From an uncultured Pelagibacteraceae bacterium (GTDB lineage Bacteria; Pseudomonadota; Alphaproteobacteria; Pelagibacterales; Pelagibacteraceae): a stretch of DNA of 64,000 nucleotides. Both the position numbers and the translations under genes were made by a program. Positions 49,552 through 59,689 of the stretch are shown in pieces. The notes under the pieces were generated by a model that was not told the origin of the DNA, ran no database searches, and was given only the letters and a program-made list of their open reading frames with translations. How positions within the stretch are numbered: position 1 is the first letter of the stretch; each line of letters opens with the position of its first letter. The stretch spans positions 60,246 to 124,245 of the forward strand of contig CACICF010000002.1 in the NCBI GenBank assembly GCA_902584995.1, read 5' to 3'.

Positions 49552-50025
49552 TTAATCTAATAAATTAATTCTCTTAGCGTAAAACATTCTAATGATCCAA
49601 TAAATTACTAAACCAATTGGACCGATGAAATAAGTAATAATTAAAGGTATAAAGACTAAATATTTTGACATGTATAATTTTTGGCTATCTTTCATAATCC
49701 ATGCGCCACAAAATAAATTTACAGCAAGAAAGTGTGTCCAAAACATAATTAAAAAGGCTTCTGTCTCAAATAGATTTCTCAAGTCATACAAACCAAGATA
49801 CAGTGTAAAATTGTAATCAAAATCGTAACCAGAAGTATAAAAATAATACCCTAAATAAGCATAAACAGCTGATAGTATTAAAAAAGGGAAAATTGAAGTT
49901 ACCAATAATCCACAAACTTTAGATTGTGGAAAAATAACTAAAATAAGCCAAAAAGGGATTACACCAATATTTAACCATAAATATATTGTCTCTATATTAA
50001 AAAAAGCTGCCAATTGTTCTAACAT
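49552..50025 (-). CDS. ABA4-like (DUF4281) membrane protein
   Basis: LWLNIGVIPFWLIL; FWTHFLAVNLFCGAWIMKD; YFIGPIGLVIYWI. Confidence 0.75.
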   Translation of the reverse strand: MLEQLAAFFNIETIYLWLNIGVIPFWLILVIFPQSKVCGLLVTSIFPFLILSAVYAYLGYYFYTSGYDFDYNFTLYLGLYDLRNLFETEAFLIMFWTHFLAVNLFCGAWIMKDSQKLYMSKYLVFIPLIITYFIGPIGLVIYWIIRMFYAKRINLLD

Positions 50026-50054
50026 ATTATTTTTATATTATATTAAATAAAAAA

Positions 50055-50618
50055 ATGATTCCCATAAAAAATAAAAAAAAGTCGCTACAAGTCACCGTTG
50101 AAGAGATGACTAATTTCGCACTAAATTATGTTGAAAAATTTGCTCCATCTAAACAACAATTAAGGACGTACCTGTTAAAAAAATATCTCACATCAAAAAC
50201 TCCAAATATTAAAAAAACTGACGTCTCAAATCTTATAGATATTGTTCTTGAAGATCTTGAAAAATCAAAATTTATTAACGATAAATTTTATTCAGAGTCA
50301 AAGGCTAAAAGCTTAATCCAGAGAGGTTCTTCAATAAACAAAATAAGAAATTATTTAATTAATAAGGGTGTGGGTGAAAAATATATAAAAAATACTATCG
50401 AACAAATTAAAGATAAAAATGAAGATCAGGACTTTTTTTCAGCAATAAAAATTTGTAAAAAAAAAAAAATTGGACCATCAAGACATGAAGATAACAGACC
50501 TTTATTTTATAAAAAAGATATAGGAGTATTAGCACGATCAGGTTTTGACTTTGAAGTTTCAAGAAGAGTAATGGATTTAGATAAAGATGAATATTTAAAA
50601 ATTATAAATCTTCTTTAG
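50055..50618 (+). CDS. recX: RecX family regulatory protein
   Basis: RxYLLKKY / SLIQRGSSINKIRNYLINKGV pattern. Confidence 0.75.
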   Translation: MIPIKNKKKSLQVTVEEMTNFALNYVEKFAPSKQQLRTYLLKKYLTSKTPNIKKTDVSNLIDIVLEDLEKSKFINDKFYSESKAKSLIQRGSSINKIRNYLINKGVGEKYIKNTIEQIKDKNEDQDFFSAIKICKKKKIGPSRHEDNRPLFYKKDIGVLARSGFDFEVSRRVMDLDKDEYLKIINLL

Positions 50619-50751
50619 ATTTTTTATTTTTTTCCTCTAAATAATATTGTATTTTATTTTTTATGTAATTTTTGACCATGACAAAAACCACTAGGCCAAA
50701 TATTGAAACTGATACAATGATAATTAAAATTATTCTTAATTGTTCACTCAT
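50602..50751 (-). CDS. Uncalled 49-aa single-TM protein
   Basis: MSEQLRIILIIIVSVSIFGLVVFVMVKNYIKNKIQYYLEEKNKKSKEDL; overlaps recX 3' end. Confidence 0.5.
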   Translation of the reverse strand: MSEQLRIILIIIVSVSIFGLVVFVMVKNYIKNKIQYYLEEKNKKSKEDL

Positions 50752-51524
50752 TTTAATTTATCGCTTCTTTTGATAATCAAACTAGGATTTTTAAAATCTT
50801 TTTTTCCATATCTAATTTCATTACCATCAAAATCTCTAATTATACCACCTGCGTTTTCTAATATAGCATGTCCCGCAGCAATATCCCACTCACACGCTCT
50901 TGGTTCAGCAACATAGCCATCATACTCTCCTGCTGCAATTACGCAGAATTTAAGTGAGCTCTTCATTTTAACGTATTCTGTTACACCAATTTCTTTATGA
51001 ATTATCTCAATTTCAGGTTTTAATACATTTGAATATGAGACAACCTTTACCGAATTTAATGGAGTTAATTTTTTACAATCTAATTTAGTCTTTTTATTGT
51101 TAAATAATTCAAATGATTTATCCTTTCCGTAAGAGTAAAACATCCTTTTTTTCGCTGGCACATTTATTAATCCTGCAACAGCTTTACCATTTAATATCAA
51201 ACCAGCATTTAGAGTAAATTCCTCTTTGTTATTAATATAATCATACGTTCCATCAATAGGGTCGATAAGCCAAAAGTCTTTTAGATCATTTTTAGATTTG
51301 TTGTGTGAAGTTTCTTCAGAGACAATTGGAATTTCAGGTGTTAATTCTAATATTTTTTTTGTAAGAACCTTATTTACCTCAATATCACCATTACTAACTG
51401 GTGTATTATCAGATTTAATTTCCTTTTTTAAACCTTGATTTCTTAGTTTTATAGAGAGATCTCCTGCCATTAAGAAGGTATCTATTAAATTTTCAATAAT
51501 ACCTTTTAATTTATTTTCATCCAT
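50748..51524 (-). CDS. CysQ-like 3'(2'),5'-bisphosphate nucleotidase / inositol monophosphatase family
   Basis: SEETS, WLIDPIDGTYDYI, ACEWDIAAGHAILENAGG. Confidence 0.92.
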   Translation of the reverse strand: MDENKLKGIIENLIDTFLMAGDLSIKLRNQGLKKEIKSDNTPVSNGDIEVNKVLTKKILELTPEIPIVSEETSHNKSKNDLKDFWLIDPIDGTYDYINNKEEFTLNAGLILNGKAVAGLINVPAKKRMFYSYGKDKSFELFNNKKTKLDCKKLTPLNSVKVVSYSNVLKPEIEIIHKEIGVTEYVKMKSSLKFCVIAAGEYDGYVAEPRACEWDIAAGHAILENAGGIIRDFDGNEIRYGKKDFKNPSLIIKRSDKLK

Positions 51525-51693
51525 TTTTATCAATTCTCTCTAGTTCAATATTATTTGCATTTATTACTTTTTTACCCACATTTTCAAAGTTCACAGTTAC
51601 TTTGTCTTTAATTATCGACTGAACTTGACCAATACCCCAACTTTTGTTGGCAGGGTTAATAACTTTGTCACCTGGCTCAAAATCTAAAATCAT
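51517..51693 (-). CDS. Uncalled DUF3553-like 58-aa protein
   Basis: [58 protein letters not shown]; stop overlaps next start. Confidence 0.8.
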   Translation of the reverse strand: MILDFEPGDKVINPANKSWGIGQVQSIIKDKVTVNFENVGKKVINANNIELERIDKNG

Positions 51694-51734
51694 TTAATTT
51701 AACTTATAATAGAAATAAGTATAAATACCATCAA

Positions 51735-52853
51735 ATGAATTTAGAAACTAACTCTTTAGGATTTAATAAAAAACCATCAGAAACAACAGTTGTTGTTGCA
51801 ATGTCAGGGGGTGTGGACTCCTCAACTGTTGCAGGATTGATGAAAAAAGAAGGTTATAAAGTAATTGGTATAACTTTGAAATTGTATGATGATGGCAAAG
51901 AAGTTGCTGCCTCAAAACAATGTTGCTCAGGTCAAGATATAATGGATGCTAAGAGAGTGGCACATAGATTAGATATAGAACACAAGATACTATATTATCA
52001 AAGTAAATTTAAACAAGGCGTTGTTGATAATTTTGTTGAAAGTTATTTAAAGGGGGAAACACCAATACCTTGTGTGCAATGTAATCAAACAGTCAAATTT
52101 AAAGATTTATTTGATTTTTCAAAAGAGTTAAATGCAGATGCTTTAATTACAGGTCACTATGTCAAGAGTTTGACACAAAATAATAAAACAAACATGTATA
52201 GAGCAATAGATGAGAATAGAGATCAGAGCTATTTTTTATTCAATACTACAAGAGAACAATTGAACTATATCAGATTTCCATTGGGAGGGTTATTTAAAGA
52301 TAAAACAAGAGAAATTGCCAAAGAATTAAATTTAAATGTTGCAGAGAAACCAGATAGCCAAGACATATGCTTTGTTCCTAATGGAGACTATGCTTCGGTA
52401 ATAAAAAAATTTAAACCAGAGTCCTATAAAAAAGGAAATATTAAAAATTTAGATGGAAAAGTTGTTGGTGTACATGATGGAATAGTCAATTTCACAATTG
52501 GTCAAAGAAAAGGAATTAAAGTTTCCAACGAAGAACCATTTTATGTAATTAAAATTGATGCGGAAAAAAATGAAATATTTATAGGACCTAAAGAAAAATT
52601 AGCAAAGACAGAAATTAATTTAAAAAATTTAAATCTTTTGGCAGACAATCAAGAATTTAATCAAAAAATTCTAGTAAAAGTAAGATCCACTGGTAAACTT
52701 TTAGAGGCAAATGTAGATTTTCAGAACAACAATGATGCAAAAGTTAATCTTTTAAGTCCTGAATATGGAATTTCACCAGGCCAAGCTTGTGTATTCTACA
52801 AGAAAGACCAATTTGGTCATAAAGTATTAGGTGGTGGTTGGATTAAAGATTAA
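51735..52853 (+). CDS. mnmA: tRNA-specific 2-thiouridylase
   Basis: [33 protein letters not shown]. Confidence 0.96.
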   Translation: MNLETNSLGFNKKPSETTVVVAMSGGVDSSTVAGLMKKEGYKVIGITLKLYDDGKEVAASKQCCSGQDIMDAKRVAHRLDIEHKILYYQSKFKQGVVDNFVESYLKGETPIPCVQCNQTVKFKDLFDFSKELNADALITGHYVKSLTQNNKTNMYRAIDENRDQSYFLFNTTREQLNYIRFPLGGLFKDKTREIAKELNLNVAEKPDSQDICFVPNGDYASVIKKFKPESYKKGNIKNLDGKVVGVHDGIVNFTIGQRKGIKVSNEEPFYVIKIDAEKNEIFIGPKEKLAKTEINLKNLNLLADNQEFNQKILVKVRSTGKLLEANVDFQNNNDAKVNLLSPEYGISPGQACVFYKKDQFGHKVLGGGWIKD

Positions 52854-52858
52854 AAATT

Positions 52859-52942
52859 TTATTTCTTTTTATTTTTTTTTCTAGCTCTTCTCTTTTTAGA
52901 GCCCATTTTTCTACGGCCTCTGTGTTTTTTTGGGTATCCCAT
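52859..52942 (-). CDS. Uncalled 27-aa highly basic peptide MGYPKKHRGRRKMGSKKRRARKKNKKK
   Basis: Strong SD (AAGGAGATTATG) and intact ORF between mnmA and metC. Confidence 0.6.
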   Translation of the reverse strand: MGYPKKHRGRRKMGSKKRRARKKNKKK

Positions 52943-53017
52943 AATCTCCTTAGTTTTACTATTTTATTGACTTATTTGGTGGATATAGCATTGTCCAATG
53001 AACATAGCAATTTTTTT

Positions 53018-54193
53018 ATGAGCAAATCGTTTAAGACTTTTTTAAAACATACTGCTAAAGATTTCCATAATCATTCAGTTAATCCGCCAGTAGTACGCGC
53101 ATCTACCATAATATTCAAATCAATGAATGACATAAGACGAACTCAGTCTAAATATAAGAAAGATCCAAGAGGTGGCCATTTTGATTATGGGAGACAAGGA
53201 ACATCAACAACGCATATTTTACAAAAAATTTTAACCAAGCTTGAGGATTCTTATCATGTTTTTTTAACACCAACGGGTTTTGGATCTGTTTTTTTAGCAA
53301 TTTTTAGTGTTGTAAGACCCGGAGATGAAATAGTCGTTGCTGACCCTGTTTACAATCCAACAAGAGTTTTAACTCAAGACTTTTTAAAAGAATTTAATAT
53401 TAAAACAACTTTTTACAATCCTCATGATTTAAAATCTATCAATAAAATAATTAACAAAAAAACTAAATTAATTTTCGTAGAAAACCCTGGTAGTAATTCA
53501 TTTGAGTTTCAAGATCTATCAAAAATAATATCAATTGCTAAAAAAAGGAAAGTATTTACTGCAATTGATAATACTTGGGCAACACCATATTTTTTTAAAC
53601 CAATGAAACTAGGATTTGATATGTCGATAGTTTCAGCAACCAAATATTACTCAGGACACTCGGATGTAATGGGCGGAAGTTTAGCGGTGAATAGAAAAGT
53701 TTTTAAACATGTTGAGAAAGCACAAAAAATTATTGGTTTAAGATTAGGCCCTGATGATGCTTACCTGATAACTCGAGGATTAAGAACATTAGATGTTAGA
53801 TTAGATAAACATCAAGAAAATGCTAGAAAAGTTGCAGAATTTTTATCAAAAAATAAAAAAGTTAAACTTCTATATCCTTATAAAAAAGGATCTCTAAATT
53901 ATAAGTTATGGAAAAAATATTATTCAGGAGCGTCTGGTTTAATGGGTCTAAAAATAAAAACTAAGGATAGAAAATCTGTAATCAAATTTGTTAACTCTCT
54001 CAAATTATTTGGTTATGGATATAGTTGGGGAGGTTTTGAAAGTTTAGCACTTCATCAAAGTAAAGCTGAGAGAGGAAATAGAATTCATTCAGACATTAAA
54101 GAAGACGAAAAAATTGTAAGATTACATATAGGTCTAGAGGATCCAAAAGATTTAATTGAAGATTTGCGAAAATCGCTTAAATTCATTAAATGA
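53018..54193 (+). CDS. metC: Cystathionine beta-lyase
   Basis: Cys/Met PLP family; VSATKYYSGHSDVMGG; trimmed start MSKSFKTF. Confidence 0.92.
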   Translation: MSKSFKTFLKHTAKDFHNHSVNPPVVRASTIIFKSMNDIRRTQSKYKKDPRGGHFDYGRQGTSTTHILQKILTKLEDSYHVFLTPTGFGSVFLAIFSVVRPGDEIVVADPVYNPTRVLTQDFLKEFNIKTTFYNPHDLKSINKIINKKTKLIFVENPGSNSFEFQDLSKIISIAKKRKVFTAIDNTWATPYFFKPMKLGFDMSIVSATKYYSGHSDVMGGSLAVNRKVFKHVEKAQKIIGLRLGPDDAYLITRGLRTLDVRLDKHQENARKVAEFLSKNKKVKLLYPYKKGSLNYKLWKKYYSGASGLMGLKIKTKDRKSVIKFVNSLKLFGYGYSWGGFESLALHQSKAERGNRIHSDIKEDEKIVRLHIGLEDPKDLIEDLRKSLKFIK

Positions 54194-55410
54194 GTTCTGA
54201 AAAATTTTTTACTACAAAAAAAGCATTAATCACACTAATAGCAGCTTCGTTAGTTGTTATTGTATCCCTTGGTATAAGACAGACATTCGGATTATTTTTT
54301 TTTGATTTTAATGCTGATCTAAATATTTCAATTTCTCATTTTGGTTTTGTTATTGGATTACAATTATTGATGTGGGGAGTTTTTAGTCCAATATTTGGTT
54401 TCATAACTGATAGGTATGGCGGGGCAACTGCAATATTCATAGGATTTTTATTTTACTTAGCAGGACTTTTCCTATTTTATTCAGGGCTAAATACAGGTTA
54501 TCTTTTTACTTTGACCATAGGACTTCTAATTGGAATTGGATTAGGTGGAACTGCTATAAGCATTCCAGTTTCAGTAGTTGCAAAGCATTTTCCATCATCT
54601 AATAGAACAATTGCTACTGGCATTGTAACTTGTGCAGGATCATTTGGTTTTTTTGTGTCGCCTTTACTTGTAAGATATTCATTAATTGAAATTGGATGGG
54701 AAATAACGATTTTATATTTTTGTTTTCTTTTAGGAATAGGTCTAATAACAGCTTTATTTATTAGTACACCTAAAACTCCAGTTGGAAATAACGACAATAA
54801 TAACCAAACAGCTAAGGAAGCCTTAATAGAAGCATTTAATAATAAAAGCTTTATATTTTTAACCTTAGGATTTTTTGTTTGCGGTTGGCATATAGCTTTA
54901 GTTGCTACACATATACCAACATACATGATGGATAGAGGTATGCCTGACTGGACAGCAGCTATGATTTTAGCATTAGTAGGTGTGTTTAATATGATAGGAA
55001 CTATGGGAAGTGGTTATCTTGCAACTAAGTTTAGTAAAAAGAAAGTACTAAGTGCAATATATTTGTTAAGAGGTGTTTCGCTAATATATTTTTTATATTT
55101 GCCACCAAGTATATTTAACTCAGTTGTATTTGGAGTTACTTTTGGACTTCTATGGCTTTCAACTGTGCCACCAACAAATGGTTTAGTAGGTCATATATTT
55201 GGAACAAAACATATTGGTCTTCTTTATGGAATAGTTTTTGTAAGTCACCAGATTGGGTCTTTTCTTGGGGCATATTTAGGAGGAGTTTTTTATGAAATGC
55301 ATGGAAATTTTGACTACGCATGGTACGTTTCTATCGCATTATCAATCTTTGCAGGTTTGATACACTTACCAATTAAAGAGAAATCAATTGAAAGAGTTCA
55401 AACAGCATAA
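54190..55410 (+). CDS. MFS transporter
   Basis: 12-TM profile; FGFITDRYGG loop. Confidence 0.9.
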   Translation: MSSEKFFTTKKALITLIAASLVVIVSLGIRQTFGLFFFDFNADLNISISHFGFVIGLQLLMWGVFSPIFGFITDRYGGATAIFIGFLFYLAGLFLFYSGLNTGYLFTLTIGLLIGIGLGGTAISIPVSVVAKHFPSSNRTIATGIVTCAGSFGFFVSPLLVRYSLIEIGWEITILYFCFLLGIGLITALFISTPKTPVGNNDNNNQTAKEALIEAFNNKSFIFLTLGFFVCGWHIALVATHIPTYMMDRGMPDWTAAMILALVGVFNMIGTMGSGYLATKFSKKKVLSAIYLLRGVSLIYFLYLPPSIFNSVVFGVTFGLLWLSTVPPTNGLVGHIFGTKHIGLLYGIVFVSHQIGSFLGAYLGGVFYEMHGNFDYAWYVSIALSIFAGLIHLPIKEKSIERVQTA

Positions 55411-56602
55411 ACTAAAATTTAATCCATTTTTAGAAAATCTTTATCAGTCTAATAAGCCGTTGATAATATACAAAGTTGATGGTGGCTACGATTTATTTAC
55501 TGATTTTTCAAAAAAAATAGTAATTAACAACAGGAATATAGAAAATTTCTTAAATTCATTTTCAACAAAAAAATATAGGAAAGAAACAGATATTTTTATT
55601 GGTTTTTTTGGCTATGAAATACTTTGTAATTTACTAAAAATAAAAATTAAAAATCAAAAAAATATAAAATTTTATAAAGGTGTGTTTTATAAACCAGAAA
55701 CGATTATAAAAATTAGAGATAAAATTAAAATATATTCAACAAAAAAAAATCATAATTTTAATTATCAGTTCCAGAAAACTAATATTTCGAGCCCCTTTAA
55801 GTTAAATATTAGCTACAAAAAGTATAAAAAAATATTTGATATTTTTTCAAAGAAAATACGTGAAGGACAAACTTATCAAATTAAAATATGTACTAAATAT
55901 AAAAATAAATCTGAGATAAATCCTGTTAATTTCTTTTGGAAACTTATGAAAATTAATTCATCCCCAGAGTCATTTATGATTAGAGATAAAGATTATTCAA
56001 TAGTTAGTTGTTCTCCAGAAACATTGATTAATAGAAAAGGTAACACAATCATTACTAAACCAATAGCTGGAACGCTAAAAAAGAGTAAATTTTATAATAA
56101 ATTAAAGGCTTTAAAATATTTTAGAAACAATAATAAAGAAACGAAAGAGCATAATATGATTGTTGATCTTGAAAGAAATGATTTATCAAGAATTTGCAAA
56201 CCTGGAACCGTGGAGATTAAAAAGGAGAAGTATGTTGAAGAATATAAGCATCTTTATCATTATGTAACAAGTATTGCGGGCAGGATAAAAAAAAATATTT
56301 CTGTAAAAGAAATAATAACTTCTATGATGCCTGGTGGATCTGTTATTGGATGTCCAAAAATTAAGACATTACAATTATTAAACTCTCAGGAAAAAGAAGA
56401 CAGAAATATTTTTACTGGGAGTTTTGGTTTTATTAAATTCAACGAGGATATGAGGTTCAATATAATAATAAGATCTATTCTAAACTTTAAAAAACAATCA
56501 GAGATTTCTGCCGCTTCAGGTGTGGTTTTAGACAGTGCGGCAAAAAAAGAATTTAATGAGAATTTTATAAAAGCGAAATCATTATTAGAATTATTTAAAT
56601 GA
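55388..56602 (+). CDS. pabB: Aminodeoxychorismate/anthranilate synthase component I
   Basis: ITKPIAGT, DLERNDLSRIC, PGGSVIGCPK. Confidence 0.88.
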   Translation: MKEFKQHKLKFNPFLENLYQSNKPLIIYKVDGGYDLFTDFSKKIVINNRNIENFLNSFSTKKYRKETDIFIGFFGYEILCNLLKIKIKNQKNIKFYKGVFYKPETIIKIRDKIKIYSTKKNHNFNYQFQKTNISSPFKLNISYKKYKKIFDIFSKKIREGQTYQIKICTKYKNKSEINPVNFFWKLMKINSSPESFMIRDKDYSIVSCSPETLINRKGNTIITKPIAGTLKKSKFYNKLKALKYFRNNNKETKEHNMIVDLERNDLSRICKPGTVEIKKEKYVEEYKHLYHYVTSIAGRIKKNISVKEIITSMMPGGSVIGCPKIKTLQLLNSQEKEDRNIFTGSFGFIKFNEDMRFNIIIRSILNFKKQSEISAASGVVLDSAAKKEFNENFIKAKSLLELFK

Positions 56603-57156
56603 TATATATAATTGATCATCAAGACTCTTTTACTTGGAACGTTGTTCATCAATTTTCCCAATTTGATAAAGTTATTTGCACAAATTATTTTGAATTAGAC
56701 AACAACTTACTTGAAAAATCTGACACAATAGTTCTATCACCAGGTCCAGGATCCCCCAAAGATTATCCAAATACATCAAAGCTTTATAAAAAATTTAAGG
56801 GAAGAAAAAAAATAATAGGAATATGTTTAGGCTATCAACAAATTTTATTTTGTGAAAAAGCAAAAATTATTCAACAAAAAAATATCTTCCACGGATACCA
56901 GTCAGAAGTAAAAGTAACAAATAACAAGTCAATCTTTCAAAAAAATTCAAAATTTAAAGTTGGCAGATATCACTCATTAAAATTAAAAGAGCCATTTTCA
57001 GCTAAAAATTTTGAAATAACAATCAGATGCTCAAACACTGGTATTGCAATGGGTTTTGAAAACATTAAAGATGATGTATATGGATTTCAATTTCACCCAG
57101 AATCTTTTTTAACAAAAAATGGTAAACTACTTATTAAAAAAATCCTATCAGCGTAA
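56599..57156 (+). CDS. pabA: Aminodeoxychorismate/anthranilate synthase glutamine amidotransferase
   Basis: LSPGPGSPKDY, GICLGYQQI, FQFHPES. Confidence 0.9.
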   Translation: MIYIIDHQDSFTWNVVHQFSQFDKVICTNYFELDNNLLEKSDTIVLSPGPGSPKDYPNTSKLYKKFKGRKKIIGICLGYQQILFCEKAKIIQQKNIFHGYQSEVKVTNNKSIFQKNSKFKVGRYHSLKLKEPFSAKNFEITIRCSNTGIAMGFENIKDDVYGFQFHPESFLTKNGKLLIKKILSA

Positions 57157-57889
57157 CACACTTAAAGAGATTAAATTTAATGATCTTTGGAATAAAAATG
57201 GTGTCTTTACTACAATGTGGTTATACAGCAGGCCACCAAAAATTCTTTTTTTTAAATCACATATTCAAAATTTAATCAAATCTTTAAAAGCTTATAAAAT
57301 AAGTGAGGATAATATTAAAAACATTATTTTAAATTTAATTAAAAAGAATGTTAATAGAAAAATTTCTTACAATCATTTACTCAGAGTTGCTTTGAATAAA
57401 AAAATTATATCAGTTTCTATTAGGGAGAGAGTAATACCAAAAAGTAAATTTAGTTTAAAATTAGTAAATTATGAGAGAGTAAAACCTGAGTATAAAAATC
57501 TGAAATATAAAAAAATTTTAGAATTTTTGTCAAAAATGAATACATCAAAACAGGATATCGCTCTATGCGTAAATAATAAAATTCTTGAAACTGGAACTTC
57601 TAATCTTTTGTTTGTTTATAAAAAAAAGATTTATTCGCCAAAATCAAATTATTATAAAGGAACGAATATTAAGTTTTATGAAAAAAAATTTCACATTATC
57701 AAAAAGGATATTTGTCTAAAGGATATTGAGCAGTTCGAAGAAATTATATTAGTTGGATCAGGAAAAGGTGTTGTATCTGTTAATTTTATTGAAGGTTATA
57801 ATTGGAAAAGAAAAAGTAAAGAAACGTTTAATAAAATTTTTAAAACCTTCAAAAGTGAGTTCAGCAAAAATATATATAAATATAACTAA
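57119..57889 (+). CDS. Class IV aminotransferase, probable aminodeoxychorismate lyase
   Basis: ILETGTSNLLFVYK PLP-class IV motif; operon with pabB/pabA. Confidence 0.75.
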   Translation: MVNYLLKKSYQRNTLKEIKFNDLWNKNGVFTTMWLYSRPPKILFFKSHIQNLIKSLKAYKISEDNIKNIILNLIKKNVNRKISYNHLLRVALNKKIISVSIRERVIPKSKFSLKLVNYERVKPEYKNLKYKKILEFLSKMNTSKQDIALCVNNKILETGTSNLLFVYKKKIYSPKSNYYKGTNIKFYEKKFHIIKKDICLKDIEQFEEIILVGSGKGVVSVNFIEGYNWKRKSKETFNKIFKTFKSEFSKNIYKYN

Positions 57890-58287
57890 TGAGAGATCCA
57901 AATAATCCATGTCTTTTTTGTAATGTTCCATCAAGTGAGTACGTATTTGAAAATAATTTAGCCTTTTCTACTTATGATTCTTATCCAGTTTCAAAACATC
58001 ATGCGCTAATTATTCCAAAGAGACATGTTGAAAACTATTTTGATATGTCTGAGGAAGAAATTTTATCCTGCAATAAGCTTTTAAAAAAAATGAAAAATAA
58101 AATCCAAGAGCTTGATCCGACTATAGATGGTTTTAATATTGGCATAAATTCAGGTAAAGAAGCAGGGCAATCAATAATGCATTGCCATATACATTTAATT
58201 CCTAGACGAAAAAACGATGTGGATAACCCGCAAGGAGGTGTAAGGGGAGTTATACCTTCAAAACAGCATTATCAGCGTAAAAAATAA
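57889..58287 (+). CDS. HIT family hydrolase
   Basis: CLFCN...IMHCHIHLIPR (HxHxH). Confidence 0.95.
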   Translation: MRDPNNPCLFCNVPSSEYVFENNLAFSTYDSYPVSKHHALIIPKRHVENYFDMSEEEILSCNKLLKKMKNKIQELDPTIDGFNIGINSGKEAGQSIMHCHIHLIPRRKNDVDNPQGGVRGVIPSKQHYQRKK

Positions 58288-58383
58288 ATTTTTTACAATA
58301 TACCAGTGCTAAAATGTCACTTTATCGTAGTTGATCTATTTTAATAAGTATACTAAGAATTCACTAGCGGAAGGAACATCATA

Positions 58384-59184
58384 ATGATTTCAACAAACCC
58401 ATTTTTTATTTTATCTCAGAGTGTACCATCTATTTTAATGCAATCGTTCGTTATACTTATGGGTATTTTAATACTAGTGGGAACTGTTATGGATATTATC
58501 CATAAAAAAAATGTTAAATATTTTTTTCAAAATGCAAAAAAAGCAAAATTGTCAGCTAAAAAAGAATTAACTACTTCTGAAAGAATATCAGTAATATCAA
58601 AAACTATTGCAAGCGATATAGCAACGACTTCTGAGCTAGGAGCAGGTAAAAGAAGATTGGCACATGTAATGGGAATGTATGGAACAATTCTGTTTTGGGT
58701 TGGATCAGTTGTGATGATATTTTTTTATACTTCACCAAATTCAGTAACACCTGCTTTTTGGCCAATTATTTGGCACGTTGGTGCGGCTTTAACTGTTCTA
58801 GGTGGAGGTTGGTTTTGGTTTTTTTTAAGAGTTGATGTCTACTCCGAAGCTCAACCTTGGTATAGAATTATCCAAGCAGACTTATTTGTTCTTGCATTGA
58901 TTGCATCCTCATTGTTCGGATTAATTTGGTCATATCTTCAATCTTTAAATTTACAAGGCAGATGGGATGATTTTGTATTTTTAGGATTATTTATAGTTGC
59001 AAATTTAGTTTTATTTGGTGGTGTATATTGGTCTAAATTTGCTCATATGTTTTACAAACCAGGTGCCGCTTTACAAAAAAATTTAGCTGAAGCTGATGGA
59101 TCTAGAGATAATCTTCCACCTGAAGCTGACGCTCCTGAGCAATTTGGCCTAGGTATAAAAAGAGAAGAGCCAAAACATTATTAA
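58384..59184 (+). CDS. aprM: AprM-like membrane anchor of APS reductase
   Basis: Multi-TM 266-aa protein directly before aprB-aprA. Confidence 0.8.
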   Translation: MISTNPFFILSQSVPSILMQSFVILMGILILVGTVMDIIHKKNVKYFFQNAKKAKLSAKKELTTSERISVISKTIASDIATTSELGAGKRRLAHVMGMYGTILFWVGSVVMIFFYTSPNSVTPAFWPIIWHVGAALTVLGGGWFWFFLRVDVYSEAQPWYRIIQADLFVLALIASSLFGLIWSYLQSLNLQGRWDDFVFLGLFIVANLVLFGGVYWSKFAHMFYKPGAALQKNLAEADGSRDNLPPEADAPEQFGLGIKREEPKHY

Positions 59185-59218
59185 TATGATAGAGAACTTA
59201 AAGGAGAAAATATAAATT

Positions 59219-59689
59219 ATGTCAACTTTTGTGTACATGACTAGATGTGATGGCTGTGGTCACTGTGTGGATATTTGTCCATCAGACATTATGCATATCG
59301 ATGAAACTATAAGAAGAGCAAAAAATATTGAACCAAACTTTTGTTGGGAATGTTATTCATGTGTTAAAGCATGCCCAAACCATGCAATTGATGTAAGAGG
59401 ATATGCAGATTTTGCTCCAATGGGTCATAGCGTAAGAGTTAGAAGAGAAGAGGAAAAAGGAACTATTTCTTGGAGAATAAAATTTAGAAATGGAACTGAA
59501 AAAAATTTTGTATCGCCGATAACCACTAAACCTTGGGGTAAATTTATTCCAAAATTAGCTGAGGGAGATAAGCCCAATCAAGGAGAAATTAATTCTCAAA
59601 TATTATATTCAGAGCCAGAGGGATTAAATACAAATAAAGAATTACCAAAAGTAGATAAGAGTGCTTTTAAAAAAGGAGTTTATTATTAA
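59219..59689 (+). CDS. aprB: Adenylylsulfate reductase beta subunit
   Basis: CDGCGHCVDICP and CWECYSCVKACP 4Fe-4S motifs. Confidence 0.95.
   Translation: MSTFVYMTRCDGCGHCVDICPSDIMHIDETIRRAKNIEPNFCWECYSCVKACPNHAIDVRGYADFAPMGHSVRVRREEEKGTISWRIKFRNGTEKNFVSPITTKPWGKFIPKLAEGDKPNQGEINSQILYSEPEGLNTNKELPKVDKSAFKKGVYY

Noticed and set aside
52922-53017. N-terminal extension of the metC ORF (MFFWVSHNLLSFTILL...)
   Set aside because: Homology-like sequence starts at MSKSFKTF (53018); the extension overlaps a better-supported minus-strand small ORF with SD
58396-58405. Fourth AACCCATTTT match
   Set aside because: It lies inside aprM codons (TNPFF) just after the start, so it may be coding coincidence; kept only as a caution for the motif finding
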